In this document: piece by piece, positions 9,550-26,031 of the stretch
Layout of the letters: each line of letters begins with the position of its first letter
How positions within the stretch are numbered: position 1 is the stretch's first letter
Program-made: the position numbers and the translations under genes
Assembly (NCBI RefSeq): GCF_025949695.1
Contig: NZ_JAPDFL010000001.1
Location: 4,343,501 to 4,407,500, forward strand
DNA: 64,000 nucleotides
Source: Pararhodobacter zhoushanensis
GTDB lineage: Bacteria > Pseudomonadota > Alphaproteobacteria > Rhodobacterales > Rhodobacteraceae
Direction of reading: 5' to 3'
The notes under the pieces: generated by a model
Database searches by the model: none
What the model was told of the DNA's origin: nothing
The model's input: only the letters and a program-made list of their open reading frames with translations

Positions 9550-9918
9550 ATGCGCTATTTCAGTTTCTTGCTGGCGGGACTGGCCGCCTATGTCGCCGCC
9601 CTTTTCCTGTCCAACGCCCTGTTTGTGCGCGGGATCGAGGCACCCGTTCTGCGCCTTTGCCTGTCGCTGTTGCCAATGCTGCCCGCGGTGTTCATCTGCG
9701 GCGTGATCGTCCGCACGATCCGGCGCATGGACGAGAGGCAGCGCAAGCTCCAGTTCGAGGCGCTGGTCTTCGCCTTTGCGGGAACCGCGCTGATCACCTT
9801 CGGCTATGGCTTTCTTGAAGGCACCGGGCTGCCCCGCCTGTCGATGTTCGTGGTCTGGCCGATGATGGCGACGCTCTGGGTCGTTGGTCTGGCCATCGGA
9901 AAAGTGCGCTACGGATGA
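9550..9918 (+). CDS. Small four-helix membrane protein of unknown function
   Basis: 122 residues, starting MRYFSFLLAGLAAYVAAL after a GGAGG site. Four hydrophobic stretches are visible (about 2-22, 32-55, 70-90 and 97-116), with the cytoplasmic-type basic loop RTIRRMDERQRKLQ between helices 2 and 3. Its stop overlaps the start of the XRE regulator (ATGA), so the two are translationally coupled. Pairs of a small membrane protein and a YozG/Cro-like regulator are widespread, but the physiological role is unclear. No enzyme motif was recognised. Confidence 0.8.
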   Translation: MRYFSFLLAGLAAYVAALFLSNALFVRGIEAPVLRLCLSLLPMLPAVFICGVIVRTIRRMDERQRKLQFEALVFAFAGTALITFGYGFLEGTGLPRLSMFVVWPMMATLWVVGLAIGKVRYG

Positions 9919-10112
9919 AGAACCGGATCCTCGAGCTGCGCCAGCACCGCCACTGGTCGCAAGCCGATCTGGCCCTTGCACTGGGTGTGTCGCGGCAGAC
10001 CGTCAACGCGCTGGAGCGAGGCCGCTACGACCCCAGCTTGCCCTTGGCCTTCAAGATCGCGCAGCTGTTTGACGCCGCGATTGAAGAGATCTTCCAACCC
10101 GATCCGGCCTGA
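9915..10112 (+). CDS. Small XRE-family helix-turn-helix regulator
   Basis: 65 residues, just one HTH domain of the Cro/CI (YozG-like) type. MKNRILELRQHRHWSQADLA begins a five-helix fold; LALGVSRQTVNALERG (about residues 22-37) is the recognition helix region, and LAFKIAQLFDAAIEEIF ends the domain. No effector domain is present. It overlaps the preceding membrane-protein gene by four bases. Two TGTAAAG/CTTTACA dyads upstream of the operon are its probable targets. Confidence 0.88.
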   Translation: MKNRILELRQHRHWSQADLALALGVSRQTVNALERGRYDPSLPLAFKIAQLFDAAIEEIFQPDPA

Positions 10113-10182
10113 TCCCGTGCGCCGCGTTGAACTGCCTGCACGGCTGCGCTAAACCCCGCGATCTTGCGCGAAGGAGGACGCC

Positions 10183-10734
10183 GTGACACCGACACCACGC
10201 CTGTATCTGACCGGGGCGTCCTGCTCGGGCGTCTCGACACTGGGGGCGGCTTTGGCGGCGCGGTTTGCCGTGCCACAGTTCGACGTGGATGACGTCTACT
10301 GGATGCCGACCGATCCCCCGTTCACCACCAAGCGCCCCCCCGAGGACCGCGTGCGGCTGATCGAGGCCCGGCAGCGCGAGAGCGCGGGTTGGGTGTTGAC
10401 CGGCTCGTTTATCGGCTGGGGCGATGCCTTGATCCGTAGCTTGGATCTGATCGTCTTCGTCCACACGCCCACCCCGCTGCGGCTGCAACGCCTTGACACG
10501 CGCGAGGCGCAGCGCCACGGCACGCGCATCCTGCCGGGGGGCGACATGCACAAGGCACATCTGGCGTTTCGGGACTGGGCCGCGCGCTATGACGATCCGC
10601 AATTCACCGGCCGCAACCTTGCCCAGCATGAGCGTTGGCTTGCCGCGCAAACCGCGCCTGTGCTGCGGCTGGACGGCACGCAGCCAACCGAGGCGTTGGT
10701 CCAAGCCGCCGCTGCCGTGTGGTCGCAGCGATAG
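10183..10734 (+). CDS. P-loop NTPase, adenylate-kinase/shikimate-kinase-like
   Basis: 183 residues from a GTG start at 10183 preceded by AAGGAGG. A Walker A motif, GASCSGVST, lies at residues 11-19, and FDVDDVYWMPTDPPFTTKR follows. VLTGSFIGWGD and DLIVFVHTP form the rest of the nucleotide-kinase-like core. Proteins of this type are annotated as AAA family or adenylate-kinase-related, and are predicted to phosphorylate small molecules; the substrate is unknown. It stands alone and ends against the rpoC terminator. Confidence 0.75.
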   Translation: MTPTPRLYLTGASCSGVSTLGAALAARFAVPQFDVDDVYWMPTDPPFTTKRPPEDRVRLIEARQRESAGWVLTGSFIGWGDALIRSLDLIVFVHTPTPLRLQRLDTREAQRHGTRILPGGDMHKAHLAFRDWAARYDDPQFTGRNLAQHERWLAAQTAPVLRLDGTQPTEALVQAAAAVWSQR

Positions 10735-10766
10735 AGCGCGCCATCCTCAGGCCGACAGGACACAGA

Positions 10767-10798
10767 AAAGCCCCCGCAGCCAAGCTGCGGGGGGCTTT
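10767..10798. terminator. Bidirectional terminator between the P-loop kinase gene and rpoC
   Basis: A 14-bp G/C-rich stem (AAAGCCCCCGCAGC paired with GCTGCGGGGGGCTTT, one bulged G) closes on CAA. A/T runs flank it on both sides, giving CTTTTC on the rpoC strand and CTTTAT on the plus strand. It lies 20 bp after the rpoC stop and 33 bp after the convergent kinase gene. Confidence 0.85.
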
Positions 10799-10817
10799 AT
10801 GTTCAGAACTTCAGATC

Positions 10818-15142
<4,325 letters not shown>

Positions 15143-15143
15143 G

Positions 15144-19280
<4,137 letters not shown>

Positions 19281-19463
19281 GCTCGGTATCACCTTTCAAT
19301 TTTTTCGCGGATGCGCCTGCCGTCGGGCCTCGGCAAGGCTGCACCCCATGCGAAACAGAAGCTGAGGCCCCATTCCTGCCGATCGTCCCACCGATCAGCT
19401 CCCGAGCCCCGGCTGCTTCTGGAAGAAGATCCGCGGGATCACCTGCCAGAAACAGCAGCAGCC

Positions 19464-19485
19464 GGGCCCGGAGAACACCGGGCCC
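19464..19485 (-). other. Attenuator or processing hairpin between rplL and rpoB
   Basis: A perfect 8-bp stem GGGCCCGG/CCGGGCCC with a 6-base loop lies in the rplL-rpoB spacer. It lacks a U-run. In E. coli the equivalent spacer contains a partial terminator and an RNase III site that set the ratio of L7/L12 to polymerase subunits; this hairpin is in the right place for a similar job. That role is inferred by position only. Confidence 0.5.
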
Positions 19486-19527
19486 AGCCATGTCATGCGG
19501 TCAGGATGCGCTGTGCATCCCGCCTGA

Positions 19528-19905
19528 TTACTTCAGCTCAACTTTGGCGCCAGCGGCTTCCAGTTTCGCTTTGATCTCTTCGGCTTCAGCCTTCGGAGCT
19601 TGCTCTTTCACGGCTTTGCCGCCAGCTTCGACCAGGTCCTTGGCTTCTTTCAGGCCCAGACCGGTGATGCCGCGAACTTCTTTGATCACGTTGATCTTGT
19701 TGGCGCCGGCTTCGACCAGGATGACGTCGAATTCGGTTTTTTCTTCCACGGCTTCAGCCGCAGCGCCAGCCGGACCGGCCATCATGACAGCGCCGCCAGC
19801 AGCGGGCTCGATGCCGTATTCGTCTTTCAGGATCGTTTTCAGTTCCTGAGCTTGCAGCAGGGTCAGGTTGACGATTTGCTCGGCGAGAGCTTTCAGATCA
19901 GACAT
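19528..19905 (-). CDS. rplL: 50S ribosomal protein L7/L12
   Basis: 125 residues. Acidic stalk protein that recruits translational GTPases, present in several copies per ribosome. It begins [19 protein letters not shown], has the Ala/Gly-rich hinge around residues 35-55, and the C-terminal domain ends [30 protein letters not shown] is the conserved GTPase-contact helix. It lies 69 bp downstream of rplJ. Confidence 0.98.
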   Translation of the reverse strand: MSDLKALAEQIVNLTLLQAQELKTILKDEYGIEPAAGGAVMMAGPAGAAAEAVEEKTEFDVILVEAGANKINVIKEVRGITGLGLKEAKDLVEAGGKAVKEQAPKAEAEEIKAKLEAAGAKVELK

Positions 19906-19974
19906 TTCAGTTTTCCATTCTAACAGGGTGTTGCCGACATGGGGTAATCAACCACCACACGGGCTGTTGGGTGC

Positions 19975-20490
19975 TCAAGCGGCTTCCCGCTCCTCCAGGG
20001 TGGAGAGGATGCTCGCGATGTTCGAAGCAGGTGCGCCAATGGCCCCGGCGATGTTGGAAGCGGGTGCGCCAATGCAGCCCACGATCGAAGCGATAAGCTC
20101 CTCCCGCGACGGCATGGATGCCACAGCTTTAACACCTTCCGGCGTCAGTGCCGTATCGCCCATTGCCCCGCCCAGGATCTCAAACTTCTTGTTATCCTTG
20201 GCGTAGGCTTCAACCACCTTCGCCGCAGCGACGGGGTCTTCAGAATAGGCGATGACGGTCATGCCCGTCAGAAGTTTAGCGATGCTTGCGCAGGGCTTGC
20301 CTTCCAGGGCGATCTTGGCGAGCTTGTTCTTGGCAACGCGTACAGCCCCACCAGCGTCACGCATTTTCGCGCGCAGGGCTTGCATCTCGGCAACCGTCAG
20401 ACCCGCGTAGTGTGCAACCACAACCACGCCAGAGCTTTCGAAAATCTGGCCGAGCTCGTCGACCAGGGCTTCCTTTTGTGCTCTATCCAC
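19975..20490 (-). CDS. rplJ: 50S ribosomal protein L10
   Basis: 171 residues. L10 anchors the L7/L12 stalk to 23S rRNA and usually represses its own operon by binding the mRNA leader. It starts [20 protein letters not shown]; the C-terminal helix (about 120-168) contains near-duplicate segments [20 protein letters not shown] that serve as L7/L12 dimer-binding sites. The gene is preceded by a 290-bp leader separating it from rplA. Confidence 0.97.
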   Translation of the reverse strand: MDRAQKEALVDELGQIFESSGVVVVAHYAGLTVAEMQALRAKMRDAGGAVRVAKNKLAKIALEGKPCASIAKLLTGMTVIAYSEDPVAAAKVVEAYAKDNKKFEILGGAMGDTALTPEGVKAVASMPSREELIASIVGCIGAPASNIAGAIGAPASNIASILSTLEEREAA

Positions 20491-20700
20491 AGGTTTGCTC
20501 CAAGTTTGGGGGTTTCCCCCGGCTCAATTGCGCCCCGACCGAAGAGCCGAGGCGTTCGGGTCCGAAAGGAGCCGAGTCCAAAACCGCCCGAGGGTATCCC
20601 CGGAAACAGTTGTCTCGTTCCCTATCTCAGGCAGGAAATTAAGCCTTACTTAAGCCTTTGCAGGCTATAAACAAGACACCCACCGTCTCGGACAGGACAG
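20491..20700 (-). promoter_or_regulatory. Putative L10 (rplJL) mRNA leader
   Basis: The 290-bp spacer between rplA and rplJ has no gene. On the transcribed strand it contains paired runs such as CCTGCAAAGG around 20655-20665, GCTTAAGTAAGGCTTAA, and a GGGGGAAACCCCC hairpin just before rplJ. Position and general layout fit the autoregulatory L10 leader that binds the L10-(L7/L12) complex. The specific kink-turn motif was not verified. Confidence 0.5.
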
Positions 20701-20718
20701 GGCGTTTCCGCCCCGCCA

Positions 20719-20740
20719 TTCCCGGCCCGAAGACCGGGAA
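20719..20740 (-). other. Hairpin downstream of rplA
   Basis: A 7-bp stem TTCCCGG/CCGGGAA with an 8-base loop (TCTTCGGG on the transcribed strand) lies 40 bp after the rplA stop. No U-run follows. It may mark the 3' end or a processing point of the rplK-rplA message before the rplJ leader. Confidence 0.4.
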
Positions 20741-20780
20741 ACTTTGGGCAGGGTGCGTGACGGGCACGCACCCCGCGAAA

Positions 20781-21479
20781 TTACTGACCCAGCGCCGACG
20801 CCAGATCAACGCTGACGCCCGGACCCATGGTCGAGGACAGCGAGACCTTGCGCAGGTAGGTGCCTTTGGCACCCGTCGGGCGGGCTTTGCTGACCGCGTC
20901 AACGATGGCGCGGACGTTCTCGGCCAGCTTGTCGGCGTCGAACGACACTTTGCCCACGCCAGCGTGGATGATCCCGGCCTTTTCGACCTTGAACTGGACT
21001 TCGCCACCCTTGGCGTTGGCCACGGCTTGCGCCACGTCCATCGTCACGGTGCCGACCTTGGGGTTCGGCATCAGGTTGCGCGGGCCCAGGATCTTGCCCA
21101 GACGGCCGACCAGCGGCATCATGTCCGGGGTCGCGATGCAACGATCAAAGTTGATCTCGCCGCCCTGGATCGCCTGCATCAGCTCTTCGGCGCCGACGAT
21201 GTCAGCACCGGCAGCGGTGGCTTCATCAGCCTTGGCGCCACGGGCGAAAACAGCGACGCGCACGGTCTTGCCGGTGCCGTTGGGCAGGCTGACAACACCA
21301 CGGACCATCTGGTCAGCGTGACGCGGGTCAACGCCGAGGTTGATCGCCACTTCGACGGTCTCGTCGAATTTGGCGGTCGAGGACGATTTCACCAGCGAGA
21401 CAGCCTCGCCCAGCGGCATCAGGGACGCGGTGCCAAAGGCTTCGCGCGCGGCGCGGGTACGTTTACCGAGCTTTGCCAT
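20781..21479 (-). CDS. rplA: 50S ribosomal protein L1
   Basis: 232 residues. L1 forms the mobile stalk that helps release E-site tRNA, and in many bacteria represses rplKA translation. [16 protein letters not shown] at the start, [15 protein letters not shown] and the central [15 protein letters not shown] motif are diagnostic. It begins 3 bp after the rplK stop, so the pair is tightly coupled. Confidence 0.98.
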   Translation of the reverse strand: MAKLGKRTRAAREAFGTASLMPLGEAVSLVKSSSTAKFDETVEVAINLGVDPRHADQMVRGVVSLPNGTGKTVRVAVFARGAKADEATAAGADIVGAEELMQAIQGGEINFDRCIATPDMMPLVGRLGKILGPRNLMPNPKVGTVTMDVAQAVANAKGGEVQFKVEKAGIIHAGVGKVSFDADKLAENVRAIVDAVSKARPTGAKGTYLRKVSLSSTMGPGVSVDLASALGQ

Positions 21480-21482
21480 GAC

Positions 21483-21935
21483 TTACCCCTTGACCTCGAT
21501 GCCGCAGGATTTCGCCGAACCGACGATGATCTGCATGGCGCCTTCGATATCGACGGCGTTCAGATCTTTCATCTTGGCTTCGGCGATCTGGCGGATCTGC
21601 GCGACGGTGACCGAACCGGCAACTTCACGGCCCGGCTTGACCGAACCCTTGGCGCGGTTGCGCTTGCCGACCGGCTTCAGACCAGCGGCTTTTTTCAGGT
21701 ACCACGAGGCAGGCGAGGTCTTCAGCTCGAGGCTGAACGACTTGTCCTGGTAATACGTGATCACCACCGGAACCGGCGAACCGGGTTCCATGTCTGCGGT
21801 CTTCGCGTTGAAGTCCTTGCAGAACTGCATGATGTTGATGCCGCGCTGACCCAGAGCCGGGCCGACGGGCGGGGACGGGTTGGCTTGCCCCGCCTTAACT
21901 TGCAGCTTCAGCTGCCCGATAACTTTCTTGGCCAT
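21483..21935 (-). CDS. rplK: 50S ribosomal protein L11
   Basis: 150 residues, a few more than in E. coli because of a slightly longer C-terminus. L11 is part of the GTPase-associated centre and is needed for RelA activation. [20 protein letters not shown] and the proline-rich [20 protein letters not shown] stretch are standard. It is the first of the rplK-rplA pair, 88 bp after nusG. Confidence 0.97.
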   Translation of the reverse strand: MAKKVIGQLKLQVKAGQANPSPPVGPALGQRGINIMQFCKDFNAKTADMEPGSPVPVVITYYQDKSFSLELKTSPASWYLKKAAGLKPVGKRNRAKGSVKPGREVAGSVTVAQIRQIAEAKMKDLNAVDIEGAMQIIVGSAKSCGIEVKG

Positions 21936-22023
21936 GTGGCCGCTCCTTTTTTCACAACGCCCCGGTATGGGGCCTGCTTAGTGGTCCGGCGAAACCCTTG
22001 GGTCCGCCTCCCACGGTGACCAC

Positions 22024-22557
22024 TCAGGCGCCTTTGGTGACCTGAGTGAATTCCAGTTCGACCGGCGTCGGCCGGCCAAAGATCGACACCATCACCTTCA
22101 GGCGACCGTTGTCTTCGTCCACTTCCTCGACCATGCCCGAGAAGCCGTCGAACGGACCGTCCGACACCTTGACCTGCTCGCCGACCTCGTAGCGGATCAG
22201 GTTGCGCGGCGCTTCCTGACCTTCTTCGACGCGGTTCAGGATCAGGTTGACCTCTTCGTCGCGCATCGGGCTGGGTTTGCCCAGCTGACCCAGAAAGCCG
22301 GTGACGCGGTTGATCGAGCTGACCAGATGGTAGGTTTTGTTCGACATCTCCATGCGCACCAGCACATAGCCAGGCATGAAGCGGCGCTCGGACGTCACTT
22401 TCTTGCCGCGACGCACCTCGATGACCTCTTCGGTCGGCACGAGAACTTCTTCGATCTCGTCCTCAAGCCCCGCCTCGGCGGTCGCCTGGCGGATCGCTTC
22501 GGCGACCTTCTTCTCGAAGTTCGAGAGGACGCTCACCGAATACCAGCGCTTGGCCAT
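22024..22557 (-). CDS. nusG: Transcription termination/antitermination factor NusG
   Basis: 177 residues from the ATG at 22557 (MAKRWYSVSVLSNFEKKVAE). NusG binds RNA polymerase through the N-terminal NGN domain and contacts Rho or S10 through the C-terminal KOW domain. MPGYVLVRMEMSNKTYHLV and VKVSDGPFDGFSGMVEEVD (KOW) are clear. Upstream lies secE, but a strong terminator stands between the two genes, so nusG may also have its own promoter within the 208-bp spacer. Confidence 0.97.
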   Translation of the reverse strand: MAKRWYSVSVLSNFEKKVAEAIRQATAEAGLEDEIEEVLVPTEEVIEVRRGKKVTSERRFMPGYVLVRMEMSNKTYHLVSSINRVTGFLGQLGKPSPMRDEEVNLILNRVEEGQEAPRNLIRYEVGEQVKVSDGPFDGFSGMVEEVDEDNGRLKVMVSIFGRPTPVELEFTQVTKGA

Positions 22558-22650
22558 GCCATTTCCCCGTCTGCAACGGCCTGAACCGCCGCGAAATTCC
22601 ATTGACGATCAGAGAGTTGCCCCAGACCTGACCGCGACTGTCCGGCAGAC

Positions 22651-22678
22651 AAAAAATGTGCGCACCGAATCGGTGCGC
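22651..22678 (-). terminator. Rho-independent terminator between secE and nusG
   Basis: On the minus strand the stem GCGCACCG/CGGTGCGC (8 bp, 3-base loop) is followed two bases later by six Ts. This is a textbook intrinsic terminator 88 bp after the secE stop. It would separate the tRNA-Trp/secE transcript from nusG-rplK-rplA. Confidence 0.82.
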
Positions 22679-22765
22679 GTCATGATGCCGGGTGTTCTTG
22701 GTGCCTTTATCGATGCCAGCGTGAAACTTCAAGTCCCCGGCTGGATTTTCACCCCTGTTCGCGGC

Positions 22766-22963
22766 TCAGCTCACAAAGCCCAGCAGCGCGCCCAGACCGG
22801 TGCGGATCAACAGGTCAACGGCGAAAAAGAACACTGCAGTCAGGCCGGTCAGAACCAGCACCATGATGGTGCTGACGCCCACTTCGCGGCGGGTCGGCCA
22901 CGAGACCTTGGCGGTCTCAGCACGTACCTGCTGCATAAAGGTCAACGGGTTGGTCCAAGCCAT
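22766..22963 (-). CDS. secE: Preprotein translocase subunit SecE
   Basis: 65 residues, one of the short single-helix SecE forms usual in alphaproteobacteria. MAWTNPLTFMQQVRAETAKV leads into the conserved amphipathic SWPTRREV segment, then one transmembrane helix (about 33-55). SecE clamps the SecYEG channel together in the inner membrane. The ATG at 22963 follows an AGAGGTG site. It normally follows tRNA-Trp directly; here a LysE-family gene on the other strand separates them. Confidence 0.95.
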   Translation of the reverse strand: MAWTNPLTFMQQVRAETAKVSWPTRREVGVSTIMVLVLTGLTAVFFFAVDLLIRTGLGALLGFVS

Positions 22964-23330
22964 GGGAACACCTCTGGGCACAATCGCAAGCCACACGAAT
23001 AGCGGCGCGGCGGGTTGGCGCTCAGATACGCCCCGCCCGTGGCGGATCCAACCCTGCGGGACCAACCAGAGCACGAAGCCGCCGATGTTGACGTTTCTGC
23101 AACACAGCACGCGCTGGCCCGCGCGCGGCTCACAAGGCCGACCGTCGGCGGCCATCGCCGCGTCCCTCCGACAGTTCAAAGCCTTGCGTATCCGCGGCAC
23201 CGGTTTCAGGGTCGCCGCATAGGCCGCAGGGCCGCATTCGGGGATCAGAAGCGATGGGCGCAGATTCTGCTTTACGGCGGAGCCGGGCCGTGGATGGGTC
23301 ACACAAACCTGCAGCGTGAAAGGCGGTGAC
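22964..23330. other. Intergenic region between secE and the LysE-family gene
   Basis: No supported gene. It must hold divergent promoters for secE (minus) and the LysE-family gene (plus). A weak candidate on the minus strand is TTGGAT, 17 bp, TATCTG near 23022-23050. The minus frame of secE stays open through the whole spacer, but the translation has no domain character and the secE start is well defined, so it is treated as non-coding. Confidence 0.5.
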
Positions 23331-23960
23331 ATGGATTTTCAGAACTGGATTGCCTTCGTTGCTGCCTCCACGGCCCTGCTGCTCATCCCCGGACCGACGG
23401 CGTTGATGATCCTCAGCTATGCCGTCAGTCAGGGCCGACGGGTCGCGCTGGCAACCGTCGCGGGCGTCGTCCTTGGCGATCTGGTGGCCCTGACGGCCTC
23501 GCTTGCCGGACTGGGCGCTCTGGTGCTGGCTTCGGCAACGCTGTTCACGGTGCTCAAATGGATCGGCGCGGCCTATCTGGTGTATCTGGGGTTCGCCCTC
23601 ATCCGCAGCAGCGCCACCGCCGGACCCGGGCAGCCCGGACCCGTCGCCCGGACGAAAGCTGCCCGCGTCTTTGTCCATGCGGCCACGGTGACGGCCCTCA
23701 ATCCCAAATCCATCGTCTTCTTTATCGCCTTCGTCCCCCAGTTCGTGTCCGTGGACCAGCCCTTGGTGCCGCAATTCGCGATTCTGGCCGCGACCTTCGC
23801 CGGCATGGCGGCGATCAATGCCTTCGTGCTGGCGATGCTGGCGGACCGGCTGCGGCACAAGATCGCGCGCCCTACAGTTATCGGCTGGCTCTCCCGGCTG
23901 GGCGGCGGCGCGCTGATCGCCATGGGGCTTGCCACCGTCGCGTTCAAACGCTCGGCGTAG
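23331..23960 (+). CDS. LysE/RhtB-family amino-acid exporter
   Basis: 209 residues from the ATG at 23331, preceded by AAAGGCGG. Members export basic or neutral amino acids, homoserine or homoserine lactone from the cytoplasm. LLLIPGPTALMILSYAVSQG near the start and KWIGAAYLVYLGFALIRS are family signatures; about six hydrophobic helices are visible. It lies antisense to its neighbours, between secE and tRNA-Trp, a pair usually adjacent, so it looks like an insertion into the ancestral order. The exported substrate cannot be named. Confidence 0.88.
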   Translation: MDFQNWIAFVAASTALLLIPGPTALMILSYAVSQGRRVALATVAGVVLGDLVALTASLAGLGALVLASATLFTVLKWIGAAYLVYLGFALIRSSATAGPGQPGPVARTKAARVFVHAATVTALNPKSIVFFIAFVPQFVSVDQPLVPQFAILAATFAGMAAINAFVLAMLADRLRHKIARPTVIGWLSRLGGGALIAMGLATVAFKRSA

Positions 23961-24027
23961 TCACGATTGCGACACCGCGCGTCTGCGGGTGCCGGTCAAG
24001 GACGTCTCTGATCTGGGAAGGTAAGGA

Positions 24028-24103
24028 TGGCAGGGGCAGCAGGGTTCGAACCCGCGACCTACGGTTTTGGAGACCGTCGCTCTACCAACTGAGCTATACC
24101 CCT
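24028..24103 (-). tRNA. tRNA-Trp (CCA anticodon)
   Basis: A full cloverleaf is readable on the minus strand: acceptor AGGGGTA/TGCCCCT, D-arm TAGCTCAGTTGGTAGAGC, anticodon arm CGGTCTCCAAAACCG with CCA, T-arm GCGGGTTCGAACCCTGC, discriminator G and an encoded CCA (24028-24030). Total 76 nt. In alphaproteobacteria this tRNA commonly precedes secE. Confidence 0.97.
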
Positions 24104-24115
24104 ATCCTTGGCGGG

Positions 24116-24144
24116 GAACTACGGCAGCGCAAAAGGGAAATCAA
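24116..24144 (-). promoter_or_regulatory. Candidate promoter of tRNA-Trp
   Basis: On the minus strand TTGATT (24139-24144) is followed after 17 bp by TAGTTC (24116-24121). Transcription would begin about 6 nt before the mature tRNA 5' end, the usual layout. The -10 is weak, so confidence is moderate. The rest of 24104-24373 shows no gene. Confidence 0.45.
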
Positions 24145-24373
24145 GGGGCGAATTTCATCAAGATCGCGCGCAGTCACCCGCCGACCGATTCGCCGCGCCC
24201 GTCTTCATCTTGCTGTAAATACGCACCCTGCCTTTTTCCCCACAGGCGCGTGCGCAAGCGGGGTGGGTGGGCGGGAGCGCCGCGCGCGCGCCGGGCCACA
24301 GACCCCGACGCCAAAGTGTTGCCATCCCCACCCCCGCCCCTACACCGAAGGCAGGGCCAAACCGGGGGCATCC

Positions 24374-25567
24374 ATGCTGGCAGGCAAGCGCATCCTTCTG
24401 ATCATCGGCGGCGGTATCGCGGCCTATAAGTCACTCGAACTCATCCGCCTGCTCAAAGGCGCGGGCGCGACGGTCACCCCCGTCCTCACCAAAGGTGGTG
24501 CCGAATTCGTCACCCCCCTCTCCATCGCCGCCCTTGCCGGGGAACCGCTGCACCGCGATCTCTTCGACCTGACGACCGAGGCCGAGATGGGCCATATCCA
24601 GCTCTCGCGCGCTGCCGATCTGATTGTCGTCGCCCCTGCCACCGCCGACCTCATGGCCAAGATGGCGCAGGGTCACGCCGATGACCTCGCCTCGACCCTG
24701 CTGATGGCCACCGACAAGCGCGTGCTGATCGCGCCCGCGATGAACGTCCGCATGTGGAACCACCCCGCCACCCGGCGCAATCTCAGGACCCTTGCCGCCG
24801 ACGGCATCCTCACCGTCGGGCCTGACAGCGGCGACATGGCCTGCGGTGAACACGGGCCCGGCCGCCTCGCGGAACCCGCCGCGATTCTCGCCGCCATTGA
24901 CGCCGCGCTCTCGGACGGCCCGCTCAAGGGCAAGCATATCCTCGTCACCTCGGGCCCCACCCACGAACCCATCGACCCCGTGCGCTATATCGCCAACCGC
25001 TCCAGCGGCCAGCAGGGCAGTGCCATCGCTGCCGCGCTGCGCGATCTGGGCGCGCGCGTCACCTTCGTCACCGGCCCCGCCACCACACCGCCGCCCCCCG
25101 GCGTCACCGTTGTCGCCGTCGAGACCGCCCGTGAGATGCTGGCCGCCGTCGAAGCCGCCCTCCCCGCCGATGCCGCCGTCTTCGCCGCTGCCGTCGCCGA
25201 CTGGCGGGTGAAATCCGAAGCGGGGCAGAAGATGAAGAAACAGGCGGGCGCACCGCTGCCCGTTCTGGAGTTTACCGAGAACCCCGACATCCTCGCCACC
25301 ATCTCGCGCCACGCGCAGCGCCCGGCTCTGGTCGTCGGTTTCGCCGCCGAGACCGAGACTGTCATCGCCCATGCCCAGGCCAAACGCGCCCGCAAGGGCT
25401 GCGACTGGATCGTGGCCAATGACGTCTCGCCCGCCACCGGCATCATGGGCGGCGGCGAAAACGCCGTGCACCTGATCAGTGACGGCGGTGTCGAAGACTG
25501 GCCCCGCCTTCCCAAGCCCGAGGTCGCCCGCCGCCTCGCCGACCGCATCGCACAGGAACTCGCATGA
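24374..25567 (+). CDS. coaBC: Bifunctional phosphopantothenoylcysteine decarboxylase / phosphopantothenate-cysteine ligase
   Basis: 397 residues from the ATG at 24374. CoaBC makes 4'-phosphopantetheine from phosphopantothenate and cysteine in coenzyme A synthesis. The N-terminal flavoprotein CoaC domain (about 1-180) has [34 protein letters not shown] with the catalytic His, [12 protein letters not shown] and the lid [12 protein letters not shown]. The C-terminal CoaB domain starts at [20 protein letters not shown], with VAAVADWR-type [11 protein letters not shown] and the catalytic-site lysines further on. It overlaps dut by four bases; coaBC-dut is a common pair. Confidence 0.96.
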   Translation: MLAGKRILLIIGGGIAAYKSLELIRLLKGAGATVTPVLTKGGAEFVTPLSIAALAGEPLHRDLFDLTTEAEMGHIQLSRAADLIVVAPATADLMAKMAQGHADDLASTLLMATDKRVLIAPAMNVRMWNHPATRRNLRTLAADGILTVGPDSGDMACGEHGPGRLAEPAAILAAIDAALSDGPLKGKHILVTSGPTHEPIDPVRYIANRSSGQQGSAIAAALRDLGARVTFVTGPATTPPPPGVTVVAVETAREMLAAVEAALPADAAVFAAAVADWRVKSEAGQKMKKQAGAPLPVLEFTENPDILATISRHAQRPALVVGFAAETETVIAHAQAKRARKGCDWIVANDVSPATGIMGGGENAVHLISDGGVEDWPRLPKPEVARRLADRIAQELA

Positions 25568-26031
25568 CCGTCCAGATCAACCTGACCCGCGAGGCCTGGG
25601 CCGACGCCGAGATCGCCCTGCCTGCCTATGAGACTGCAGGCTCTGCCGGGGCCGATATCCGCGCCAACCTGCGCCCCGAGGATCGCGCCACCGGCTTCAC
25701 CCTCGACCCGTGGCACCGCGCGCTGATCCCCACCGGCCTGAGGCTGGAAATCCCCCCCGGGTTCGAGGTGCAGGTTCGCCCGCGTTCGGGCCTTGCGCTG
25801 AAATTCGGCGTCACCCTGCCCAACACCCCCGGCACCATCGACAGCGATTATCGCGGTCCGGTCGGGGTGCCGCTGATCAACCTGTCGGATGATCCCTACA
25901 CCATCCAGCACGGCGAGCGCATCGCGCAGCTGATCGTCGCCCCCGTGGTGCAGGCGCGTTTCGCGCCCGTCGATGTGCTGGGCGATACCGCGCGCGGCAC
26001 CGGCGGCTTCGGCTCGACGGGCCGCAGCTGA
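25564..26031 (+). CDS. dut: Deoxyuridine 5'-triphosphate nucleotidohydrolase
   Basis: 155 residues, trimeric dUTPase type. It hydrolyses dUTP to dUMP, keeping uracil out of DNA and feeding thymidylate synthesis. The five motifs are visible: [32 protein letters not shown] with the catalytic Asp, [13 protein letters not shown], and the C-terminal [11 protein letters not shown] arm. Start and stop overlap coaBC and the MoeB-like gene by 4 and 1 bases, so the three form one operon. Confidence 0.97.
   Translation: MTVQINLTREAWADAEIALPAYETAGSAGADIRANLRPEDRATGFTLDPWHRALIPTGLRLEIPPGFEVQVRPRSGLALKFGVTLPNTPGTIDSDYRGPVGVPLINLSDDPYTIQHGERIAQLIVAPVVQARFAPVDVLGDTARGTGGFGSTGRS

Noticed and set aside
22964..23332. 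An N-terminal extension of secE through the whole upstream spacer
   Set aside because: The frame is open, but SecE starts at MAWTN after a good ribosome-binding site, and the extension has no conserved features.
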